Positions 53,098 to 60,671 of a DNA stretch of 64,000 bases are shown here, piece by piece. Source of the DNA: Acidobacteriota bacterium (GTDB lineage Bacteria > Acidobacteriota > Blastocatellia > Pyrinomonadales > Pyrinomonadaceae); assembly GCA_025463135.1 (NCBI GenBank), contig JAOAPY010000051.1, positions 1-64,000 on the forward strand. Reading direction: 5' to 3'. A model generated the notes under the pieces. It worked only from the letters and a program-made list of their open reading frames with translations, ran no database searches and was not told the origin of the DNA. Positions within the stretch are counted from its first letter, which is position 1. The number at the start of each line of letters is the position of its first letter. The position numbers and the translations under genes are program-made.

Positions 53098-53420
53098 GGT
53101 GATTTACCTCCACAATGCACACTGATTTGGTCATTGATGTACCGAGATGCCTCACTCTGATCAGCGAACTTCCGTTTCGGATCGTGGGCGAGGATTGCGG
53201 CCTCACTGGCAACTGCAAAGTCGGTGAAGCCTGGGAGCAAGTGTAGAGACTCATGCAGGATCTGAAGTGCAGCATCAGCTACGTTGAGACCGTAAAATGC
53301 TCGGTTCCACTTTACGACACCATTTTCTGTTTCACCATAGGTGGTCTTATTCCCGTCTACCCCAGACTTGCCTGAAGCCATAATCCGCCCATCGACGGCC
53401 GCGGCGCTATAAGCATGCAA
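53094..53420 (-). CDS. RHS C-terminal-tip-like ORF (HESLH motif)
   Basis: About 108 residues, still open, with ILHESLHLLPGFTDFAVASEAAILAHDPKR. The HESLH is HExxH-like and could be a metallopeptidase zinc site, as in some RHS/polymorphic toxin tips. Its stop overlaps the start of the propeller gene. Whether it is translated alone is unclear; no ribosome site was seen before its first Met. Confidence 0.4.
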   Translation of the reverse strand: MHAYSAAAVDGRIMASGKSGVDGNKTTYGETENGVVKWNRAFYGLNVADAALQILHESLHLLPGFTDFAVASEAAILAHDPKRKFADQSEASRYINDQISVHCGGKSP

Positions 53421-54843
53421 TCCAACCCACGCACTGGCCGGGAGTAAATAGAAACACCGCCGAAGCCTGAACCGGTGACCGCACTGACCCGGCCCGTCAC
53501 GTCTCGGCTGTAGCCCACCTGTGCCCCGAATGAATCAGTAATGGTTGTCTTCGTTCGCCAGATTATATCCGTAGGATATATTGTAGGTTCCCACGTTGAT
53601 GAAGGTGCGGCTTTCGGATGTCAGCCGCGAGAGTTGATCGTAACTGTAGCCCTGGCTGCCGAGGCCATCAGTCATTGCCGTCCTATTGCCGGCGGCATCA
53701 TATCCAAACGAAACATTCGCTGTCGGACTAATGCCGGAAGGTGCATAGTAAGTAATGCCGGTGACGAGGTTGCGATCATTGTAGCTGAAGGTTTGCGAAG
53801 CGCCGCGGGCATCTGTGACTTTCTCCACAGCATCGTCCGTTCTGTAGTTCCAGGTGGTTGCCGTTCCAATAGCCTGCTCGGGAACATGTTTGGTGGCGAG
53901 CCGTCCATGGCCGTCGTAGGTGAGTGTCGTTTGCTGGCAAGTGCCGCTGGGACAATTAACGACGTTGAGGTCGCTGGGCACCGTTCACCGTGTTGGTGAC
54001 TTGCCTTACTCGGCTGGCCGCATCGTATTGCGTGGTTTGCGCCGCGCCCAATGGGTCCTGTTTGCGAGTCACGGTTCCTAAATCGTAATTGTATCGCGCG
54101 CTTGATGAATAGCCGTCCGCATCGGTGGTGACGGTGCGATAGGCCATGGTTAACACAGAAGGATTCGCGACCGCCGTGCCGTCGACGGAGAACTGGTCAG
54201 CGTAGCCAATCGTGGTTTGATGCCCGAGCGGATCGCTGCCGCGAATCGCGGAGCCCAGCGAGTTGAAATGCATCGACGAGGTTATTCGCTTGCTCTCATT
54301 CCATTCGTCACCCGCATCCCAACGTCGCGCCCGCGAAAGGGCGCCACGGCCCGCCACGAAAGTGGCACCATAGTTCGCGGCGTCATGCTGCACGATCGAA
54401 GAACTGTTAGCCGCGGCAGCGTAGTCGGCGCAGAGCCCGCTGCAAATTCCCGTGTCCACATCGTATTCGTAGGTGGTTTTACTCACAAGCGTCTCAACGC
54501 TGGGACTGTAGGGAGCATCCGGCGCAAACAGATATTGGCCCTGCACCAGGCCGAGAATGTGGCGGTTCACATAGGCCGGTGATAGATCGTAATCAGTGTG
54601 CATCCGTCTCAGCGTGGTCCAATCGCTGGTATTTAGCGGACCCTGTTCAAACACCTCCGCCGCCAAGCCAAAGGCGGTATATTCGATCGAAGTTTGTCGC
54701 CGGTTGCCTTCGGAATCAGCAATGGTGATACGCTTCGGTCGCGGGTTTACGGCATAAGGGACACCGGTAAAGTCACGTTCCCACGCCGTGGTTGTTGTTT
54801 TCTTGATCGCATCTGTACAGTCCCGAATTAAAGCAGTGAGCAT
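53094..54843 (-). pseudogene. RHS/YD-repeat gene, broken by frameshifts
   Basis: Three frames in order carry one RHS protein: 54843-53956 (TTYEYDVDTGICSG, RKQDPLGAAQTTQYDAASRV), 53981-53535 (LTYDGHGRLATKHV, FGYDAAGNRTAMTDGLG, YSYDQLSRLTSESRTF) and, after a third shift near 53545, ITDSFGAQVGYSRDVTGR on to 53420. A last ORF, 53420-53094, carries LHESLHLLPGFTDF. No start or signal is seen above 54843, where two stops stand in frame. RHS proteins are large wall or toxin carriers; this one is a remnant, though sequencing error cannot be excluded. Confidence 0.75.
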
Positions 54844-54855
54844 GCTTCATTAACT

Positions 54856-55130
54856 TGCTCCTTGAGAGGATGATGTAAAGGCGTAGATAAGGAGAGGTGA
54901 TCCATCGAAAACCCGGCGCGATGGTTGGTTGTCTGAGTTGCGTGCCCGAGGGTGAGTCGGCCGCCACGATTCGAAAACGCTTTACTCTATTCCTGGCTGA
55001 GGATTGCTGTTAAGAAAAAATCTCTGGGACGGCAGAGCCCGAGTTTACGCCCCAGAATGAATCCATCCAAAAGGTTAACCTATAATTCATTCGACTGACT
55101 TATCAGCGAGCTTATGAAGCGATACTAATC
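54856..55130. other. Gap between RHS remnant and glycosyltransferase
   Basis: 275 bases without a credible gene, tRNA or terminator. It contains a GGACGGCAGAGCCCGAGTTTACGCCC word that looks like intergenic repeat. Confidence 0.5.
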
Positions 55131-56105
55131 TTAGTAAGTTCCCTTACTCCGAGCGCGGTGAAATAACCGGCGACTGCGTTGATATAATAACCGGCCGCCC
55201 AGCAGGCAATACAGAAATTTGTGCGCAGACTCGGGACGGAAGATCGACGAGGGAGAGGAGCGCAAGGCTTTGAAGCCCATGCGCGCCGCCGCACTCGCAT
55301 TGCCACCTTCAAGATAATACCCACCACTTGTAAAAAACATGTTGCCCATCGCGCGGCGCTCCAGCGCGCGAATTTCCGCGGGCAGATCCGTGCGCGCAAA
55401 AAATTTTCGGTACATGTATTCAAGTTCGGGGGCCGCCTTGTTCGCCTGCGCAATGGTCTTGGAATCTTTGTGCAGGCGATAGGTTGAAAGCAATTCGGGA
55501 ACGTAGGTGATCCGGTGGCGAATGCCGGCCCGCAACCAGAAGTCCCAATCCATGAAATAGTAGAACTCGGGATCGAGCAGACCCACGTCTTCGATCACTG
55601 AACGGCGAATGAAAGCCGAAGGCTGAGCAATCGGGTTTTCGCATTGCAGTACGAACTCGCGATAGTCGAACTCTGCTCGCTGCTTTGAACGCTCAATCGG
55701 TTCACCATCCGGTCGAGTAAACAAGGTGTCGCCAAAAACGATGCCTACGTCGGGGTGCTGTTGAAAGTATTCGACGGCCCAACTCACAGCTCCGGGTAGA
55801 AAGGTGTCATCGGAATTCAGCCAGGTAAGAATCTCGCCCGTTGCTCGCTCCCAGCCCTTGTTGATGGTTGGTGTCTGGCCCCGGTTCGTGTGACGCTCGA
55901 CCGCAATGCGGTCCGCATAGTCAGCGAGTATCCGCGGCGTCTCGTCGGTTGAGCCGTCATCAATCACCTGGTGTTCGATGTGCGGATAATCCTGCGCCAA
56001 AACACTTTCGACCGTATCCCTCAGGAACTCAGCCTGATTGTAAGTAGGGGTGACGATTGAAACTGTTGGCGTTTTGTCCGGCTGATTATTCGCAGGGGTG
56101 TTCAT
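55131..56105 (-). CDS. Glycosyltransferase family 2
   Basis: 324 residues. GT-A fold: SIVTPTYNQAEFLRDTVESVLAQDYPHIEHQVIDDGSTD at the start, the DxD-like NSDD in LTWLNSDDTFLPGAV, and FMDWDFWLRAGI (the ED/DxD acceptor region). C-terminal helices follow. Probably transfers a sugar in surface polysaccharide synthesis; donor unknown. Outermost gene of the polysaccharide locus on the minus strand. Confidence 0.9.
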   Translation of the reverse strand: MNTPANNQPDKTPTVSIVTPTYNQAEFLRDTVESVLAQDYPHIEHQVIDDGSTDETPRILADYADRIAVERHTNRGQTPTINKGWERATGEILTWLNSDDTFLPGAVSWAVEYFQQHPDVGIVFGDTLFTRPDGEPIERSKQRAEFDYREFVLQCENPIAQPSAFIRRSVIEDVGLLDPEFYYFMDWDFWLRAGIRHRITYVPELLSTYRLHKDSKTIAQANKAAPELEYMYRKFFARTDLPAEIRALERRAMGNMFFTSGGYYLEGGNASAAARMGFKALRSSPSSIFRPESAHKFLYCLLGGRLLYQRSRRLFHRARSKGTY

Positions 56106-56170
56106 ATTCTTTCGCGGGCCTCGATATTACTACAGTGTTCGTGAGGGTGGCGACAGGACGGCAGATTTTA

Positions 56171-56237
56171 TCCGCGGATTTCGCGGATTACGCAGATAGA
56201 AATCAAGTAATCTGCGGAATCGGCGTATTCTGCGGAT
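56171..56237. repeat. 9-bp period CGCGGAT words
   Basis: tccgcggat, ttcgcggat, tacgcagat (56171-56197) and tctgcggaa, tcggcgtat, tctgcggat (56211-56237), 9 bp each, between the GT2 and the epimerase start. Confidence 0.7.
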
Positions 56238-56313
56238 TAACTTCCTTCGCCTCAGTCGCAAACTTGCGGCGCCTCTAAAGATGGTCTAGATTCGGAGGCA
56301 AGAGGAAAACTAA

Positions 56314-57399
56314 ATGTCCATAGCGGTTATCACAGGTTCTTCGGGATTAATCGGTAGCGAGACTGCTCGCTTTTTGCATGACAAGGGTCTGCGGGTTGTC
56401 GGCATCGACAACAATATGCGTGGGTACTTCTTTGGCGAGGATGGTTCGACGGATTGGAATACGAAACAACTACAACATGACCTGAAGAATTATGAACATC
56501 ATTCACTCGACGTGCGGGATGAGGCAGCCATTGGAAAACTTTTTCGGGAACTCGGAAAAGACATCGCGCTGGTTGTTCATGCCGCCGCCCAGCCCAGTCA
56601 CGACTGGGCAGCGCGCGAACCTTTCACGGACTTTACGGTAAACGCCAACGGGAGCCTGGTCATGCTCGAGATGACACGCCAGTATTGTCCCGAGGCAACT
56701 TTCATTTTCACCTCGACCAATAAGGTTTACGGGGATCTGCCGAATTCTCTGCCGCTGGTGGAACGCAGCACCCGTTGGGAGGTGGCCGAGACCCATCGTT
56801 ATTTTGAGCACGGCATTGACGAATCGATGAGCATCGATCAGTCGAAGCACAGTTTGTTTGGCGCGAGCAAAGTCGCTGCCGATGTATTGACGCAGGAATA
56901 TGGCCGCTACTTCGAACTTAAGACCGGAACGTTCAGAGGAGGCTGTCTAACCGGACCGGCCCACTCCGGCGCAGAACTGCATGGCTTCCTGGCTTATCTT
57001 GTAAAGTGCGCCCTGTCCGGCAAGCCGTATACGATTTATGGTTATAAGGGCAAACAGGTGCGGGACAACATTCACGCGTACGACCTGGTAAATGCGTTTT
57101 GGCACTTCTTTCAAAATCCGATACCGGGCGCCGTCTATAACATGGGGGGTTCGCGTCACAGCAATTGTTCCATGCTGGAAGCGATCGACTCCACCGAAAA
57201 ACTCTGTGGTCGCGAATTGAATTATGTGCTTTCTGATCAGGCCCGGGCCGGCGATCACATCTGGTGGATTAGTGATGTCCGAAAGTTTCAGACAGACTAT
57301 CCTGACTGGAGTTATCGTTACGACCTGCAGCGCATCCTGGTGGAAATAGTTGAGGCGACCGGCGCGCGTTTGGAAACAGCCGGGCACCTCGCCGGCTAG
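56314..57399 (+). CDS. NAD-dependent sugar epimerase/dehydratase (CDP-paratose 2-epimerase-like)
   Basis: 361 residues, AGAGGAAA before the ATG. Extended [11 protein letters not shown] at about 7-14, Asp33 ([13 protein letters not shown]), [24 protein letters not shown], and [12 protein letters not shown]. The YxxxK motif is replaced by LFGASK (Phe for Tyr). Similar to CDP-tyvelose/paratose 2-epimerase branch; substrate unproven. It is divergent from the GT2 gene and opposite in strand to the rest of the polysaccharide genes. Confidence 0.85.
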   Translation: MSIAVITGSSGLIGSETARFLHDKGLRVVGIDNNMRGYFFGEDGSTDWNTKQLQHDLKNYEHHSLDVRDEAAIGKLFRELGKDIALVVHAAAQPSHDWAAREPFTDFTVNANGSLVMLEMTRQYCPEATFIFTSTNKVYGDLPNSLPLVERSTRWEVAETHRYFEHGIDESMSIDQSKHSLFGASKVAADVLTQEYGRYFELKTGTFRGGCLTGPAHSGAELHGFLAYLVKCALSGKPYTIYGYKGKQVRDNIHAYDLVNAFWHFFQNPIPGAVYNMGGSRHSNCSMLEAIDSTEKLCGRELNYVLSDQARAGDHIWWISDVRKFQTDYPDWSYRYDLQRILVEIVEATGARLETAGHLAG

Positions 57400-57464
57400 A
57401 CTCCTTTGGCCAACTACTGGCGGACGGATCTCCGGAACGATTTTGTTGGAAAGGGGAATTCATT

Positions 57465-57827
57465 ATGCCTTCTGTGGCAAACGGTAAAATCTGCTATGTC
57501 GAGATTCCTGCGCATGACATTCAAAGCTCGGCTGATTTTTACAGCAGGGTCTTTGGCTGGCAGATCAGGCAACGCGGTGATGGTAGTACTGCCTTTGACG
57601 ATGGAGTCGAAGTCAGCGGCACCTGGGTAGTGGGCCGACCGCCGGCCATTGCTCCCGGCTTGTTGATCTACATAATGGTTGACAGCGTAGCTGAGACGGT
57701 CGAGGCAGTGATCGCAAACGGTGGCGAGATTACGCAGGACATCGGGGCGGATGCTCCGGAAATTACGGCGAGATTCCGTGATCCTTTCGGCAACGTATTG
57801 GGGCTTTACCAGGAGCCTTCGCATTGA
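57465..57827 (+). CDS. VOC (glyoxalase-like) family protein
   Basis: 120 residues, AAGGGGA before the ATG. One VOC module of paired beta-alpha-beta units: GKICYVEIPAHDIQSSADFYSRVFGW at the start and TARFRDPFGNVLGLYQE at the end, the usual signatures. VOC proteins bind a metal and act on small electrophiles or as resistance proteins; function here unknown. It does not fit the surrounding polysaccharide genes. Confidence 0.85.
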   Translation: MPSVANGKICYVEIPAHDIQSSADFYSRVFGWQIRQRGDGSTAFDDGVEVSGTWVVGRPPAIAPGLLIYIMVDSVAETVEAVIANGGEITQDIGADAPEITARFRDPFGNVLGLYQEPSH

Positions 57828-57839
57828 ATACTGCGTTTC

Positions 57840-57910
57840 TCTGCGTGCTTTGCGGAAATTCTTTGTCCCGCTTGCGGATCCTCCCGCAAAGACGCTAAGC
57901 GCGCAAAGGA
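57840..57910. repeat. CGCAAAG element (9-bp period)
   Basis: ctgcgtgctttgcgg faces words ccgcaaaga, cgctaagcg, cgcaaagga (57884-57910). Same word family as at 7527-7553 and 30460-30576. Confidence 0.75.
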
Positions 57911-57925
57911 ATATCCGAACTTAAA

Positions 57926-59080
57926 CTACGCCATAACTCGTTCGGCCAACGGTGGACTCTGTTCCAAGCTGAAGCCCTGACATGATTCCACCACGTATTG
58001 CTGTTGTTCGTCTCTGAGTTCCGGATAAAGGGGCAAAGCAAAAGTCTCCAGGGCCGCTCGTTCCGTCTCAGGCAGATCTCCTGCCTTATATCCCAGATAG
58101 CTAAAACATTCCTGCAGGTGCAGGGGCACCGGATAGTAGACCTTGGTGCCGACACCACGCTCGGAGAGATGGGCCATAAGCGCCTCACGATGATGGGGTA
58201 CGCGCACGATGTAAAGATGGTACACGTGTTGTACACCTTCGCGGACTGACGGAGTGATCAGCTCGAAATCCAGTCTGTCAGCATTGAGAAGCTCGTTGTA
58301 GCGAGCGGCTTTGTCGCGACGCGCCGCCGCCCACGCGTCAAGGTGCGGCAGCTTCACGCGCAAGACCGCCGCCTGAAAGGCATCCAAACGGCTATTGATG
58401 CCAATCTCTGAATGATGGTACTCAGTTAGTCCGCCGTGGACGCGCAAGGCACGCAGGCGACCGGCCAGGGTATCGTCACTCGTCGTAACCATGCCGCCGT
58501 CGCCGGCCCCACCCAGATTCTTGGTGGGATAGAAACTGAAACATCCGAGCGTTCCCATTGAACCGGCGCGCCGCCCGCGATCCTCAGCGCCGATGGCCTG
58601 CGCTGCGTCCTCAATAATCGGAATGCCGCGGCGCTCGCTGATTTCCAGCAGAGGATTCATATCAGCGCAATGCCCGTACATATGCACGGGAATGATGGCC
58701 CGCGTGAGCGGTGTAATCGCTGCCTCCACTTGTTGCGGATCCATCGTATAAGTACGCGGATCGATATCGACAAATACCGGTCTTGCCCCAAGGCGCGCAA
58801 TGGCGCCACCGGTTGCGAAAAAAGTGAAGGAAGCCGTTATTACTTCGTCACCGGCTTTGACATCCAGGGCCATCAGCGCCAGCAGCAACGCATCTGAACC
58901 TGAAGCGCAGCCGATGGCGTGCTTAACGTTTGAATACTGCGCAATCTCTTCCTCCAGGGCCTTTACTTCCGGTCCCAGTGCAAACTGCTGCGAGTCGAGG
59001 ATGCGCTCCAGCGATGCGAGCATCTCCGCGCGCAGGGGAGCAAACTGATCTTTAAGATTGATTAAGGGTATTTTCATCAT
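57926..59080 (-). CDS. DegT/DnrJ/EryC1/StrS sugar aminotransferase (WbpE-like)
   Basis: About 384 residues from ATG 59078-59080 (a second ATG follows directly); a longer frame upstream overlaps the dehydrogenase gene. PLP enzyme of sugar aminotransferase type: IGCASGSDALLLALMALDV, EDAAQAIGAE, and Schiff-base Lys in CFSFYPTKNLGGAGDGG. It would aminate a 3-keto UDP-sugar, giving a 3-amino sugar. Neighbours are the Gfo/Idh dehydrogenase and the hexapeptide acetyltransferase, the WbpB-E-D type set. Confidence 0.9.
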   Translation of the reverse strand: MMKIPLINLKDQFAPLRAEMLASLERILDSQQFALGPEVKALEEEIAQYSNVKHAIGCASGSDALLLALMALDVKAGDEVITASFTFFATGGAIARLGARPVFVDIDPRTYTMDPQQVEAAITPLTRAIIPVHMYGHCADMNPLLEISERRGIPIIEDAAQAIGAEDRGRRAGSMGTLGCFSFYPTKNLGGAGDGGMVTTSDDTLAGRLRALRVHGGLTEYHHSEIGINSRLDAFQAAVLRVKLPHLDAWAAARRDKAARYNELLNADRLDFELITPSVREGVQHVYHLYIVRVPHHREALMAHLSERGVGTKVYYPVPLHLQECFSYLGYKAGDLPETERAALETFALPLYPELRDEQQQYVVESCQGFSLEQSPPLAERVMA

Positions 59081-59102
59081 GAGCGATTGTTGTCGTTGGA
59101 GT

Positions 59103-60134
59103 TTAAAGTCGGATAGGGCTTCCACCCTGGCTAATCGATCGCTGGGCCGCGTCGAGCAGACGGACCACACGGACGCCGGCATTACCGTCCGTCAGAGCGG
59201 AACGCTTTTCAGTTATGGCCGCGAGAAACTCTGCGCATACGTAACGCAGTGCTTCTGTCGTGTCCAGTTTAGGCACCCAGACATCGCCCGTACGATAGCT
59301 AACCAGCGTTCGGTACGCAGCTTCCCTTTCAGTTTCGTCTTCTTTTTGCGTAGCAGTTACGCCACTGTCATAGACTCGCACCTTTTCAGTCGGTTCGATG
59401 TCATCATAGACCACCATCTTGCGGCTGCCCGCGATTAACGTGTGCCTGATTTTTACCGGCGACAGCCAGTTGAAATGAAAGTGGGCAATAAACTCATCCG
59501 GAAAATGAAGCATCACATAAGCAATGTTTTCGATTCCCTTCTTGATGTGACAACTACCCGTTGCAGAGACCGCTTCGGGCTGGCGATCAATCACAAAGTC
59601 CATAATGGAAAAGTCATGCGGCGCCAGGTCCCAGACGACGTTGATATCGTTCTGAAATAAACCGAGATTAATCCGGGTGGCGTCAAAGTACAGCAGGTCG
59701 CCGAGTTCGCCACTGCTCACCATCTCCTTGATCTTGCGCACTGCGCCGGTATAAACGAAGGTATGATCCACCATCAGGGTCAACCCGTTGCGCGCTGCAA
59801 GCTCCGCCAACTCCTCGGCCTCGGCTACGTTGGCAGTGAGCGGCTTTTCCACCAAAACATGTTTGCCGGCCTGGAGGGCAGCCTTCGCGAAACCAAAATG
59901 GGTCCAGACAGGCGTTGCGATAACGACCGCTGCGAGCGAAGGATCGGCAAACAGTAATTTGCAATCCGCGGTCTGCTCGGCCGAGGGATAGCGGCGGCCC
60001 ATCGCTGCCAATCGCCCGGTGTCGAGGTCGCAGATCCAGCGCAACTCCGCCGCTTCATTGTCAGCCAGGTTGCGCAGCAGGTTCGGCCCCCAATAGCCGC
60101 AGCCAATCACACCGACTTTTACTTTACCGCTCAC
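59103..60134 (-). CDS. Gfo/Idh/MocA dehydrogenase (WbpB-like)
   Basis: 343 residues from a GTG (60132-60134). Rossmann GVIGCGYWGPN at the start, GKHVLVEKPLT (the conserved EKP), and a C-terminal alpha/beta domain with LAPHDFSIMDFVI (catalytic His region). It would oxidise the C3 hydroxyl of a UDP-sugar acid, the step before the DegT enzyme. No clear ribosome site. It lies 51 bases after the acetyltransferase stop. Confidence 0.9.
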   Translation of the reverse strand: MSGKVKVGVIGCGYWGPNLLRNLADNEAAELRWICDLDTGRLAAMGRRYPSAEQTADCKLLFADPSLAAVVIATPVWTHFGFAKAALQAGKHVLVEKPLTANVAEAEELAELAARNGLTLMVDHTFVYTGAVRKIKEMVSSGELGDLLYFDATRINLGLFQNDINVVWDLAPHDFSIMDFVIDRQPEAVSATGSCHIKKGIENIAYVMLHFPDEFIAHFHFNWLSPVKIRHTLIAGSRKMVVYDDIEPTEKVRVYDSGVTATQKEDETEREAAYRTLVSYRTGDVWVPKLDTTEALRYVCAEFLAAITEKRSALTDGNAGVRVVRLLDAAQRSISQGGSPIRL

Positions 60135-60185
60135 TGTTTTGTTTGTTTCTCGAAATTTGCGAACAGCTTATCTAACGTCTGATAA

Positions 60186-60671
60186 CTATTCGACTTTAAG
60201 AGTACGGATAATTCTGGCGGGATTTCCGGCCACGATGGTATCGGCGGGCACGTCCCTGGTTACTACCGAACCGGCGCCCACGATTGATCGCGGGCCAATT
60301 TGCACGCCGCCGAGGATCGTCGCTCCAGTCCCGATACTCGCACCCCGTTGCACAACTGTCGGCGCTACCTGCCAATCGCTCTCGGTTTGGAGCGAGCCCG
60401 CAGCCGTGGTCGCGCGTGGATAGTTGTCGTTGATGAAGTTCACGCCGTGCCCGATAAAGACCTCGTCTTCAACGGTCACACCCTCGCAGATAAAAGTGTG
60501 GCTTGAGACCTTGCAGTGGTTGCCGATGCGCGCACCCTTTTGAATCTCGACGAATGAACCAATTTTGGTTTCGTCGCCGATCTCGCAGCCGTAGAGATTG
60601 ACGAAGTGAAATATAGACACTTCGCGGCCGAGCTTCACATCAGACGCAATTTCGCAGAACTGTCCCCTCAT
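60186..60671 (-). CDS. Hexapeptide-repeat N-acetyltransferase (WbpD-like)
   Basis: 161 residues of left-handed beta-helix type with repeated IGxx hexapeptides (EIGDETKIGSFVEI, CEGVTVEDEVFIGHGV, IGTGATILGGVQIGPRSIVGAGSVVTRD). The catalytic His is probably that of GNHCKVSSHTFI or FIGHGV. It would acetylate the 3-amino group made by the DegT enzyme. The ATG overlaps the Wzc-like stop by four bases (ATGA), so translation is coupled. Confidence 0.9.
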   Translation of the reverse strand: MRGQFCEIASDVKLGREVSIFHFVNLYGCEIGDETKIGSFVEIQKGARIGNHCKVSSHTFICEGVTVEDEVFIGHGVNFINDNYPRATTAAGSLQTESDWQVAPTVVQRGASIGTGATILGGVQIGPRSIVGAGSVVTRDVPADTIVAGNPARIIRTLKVE

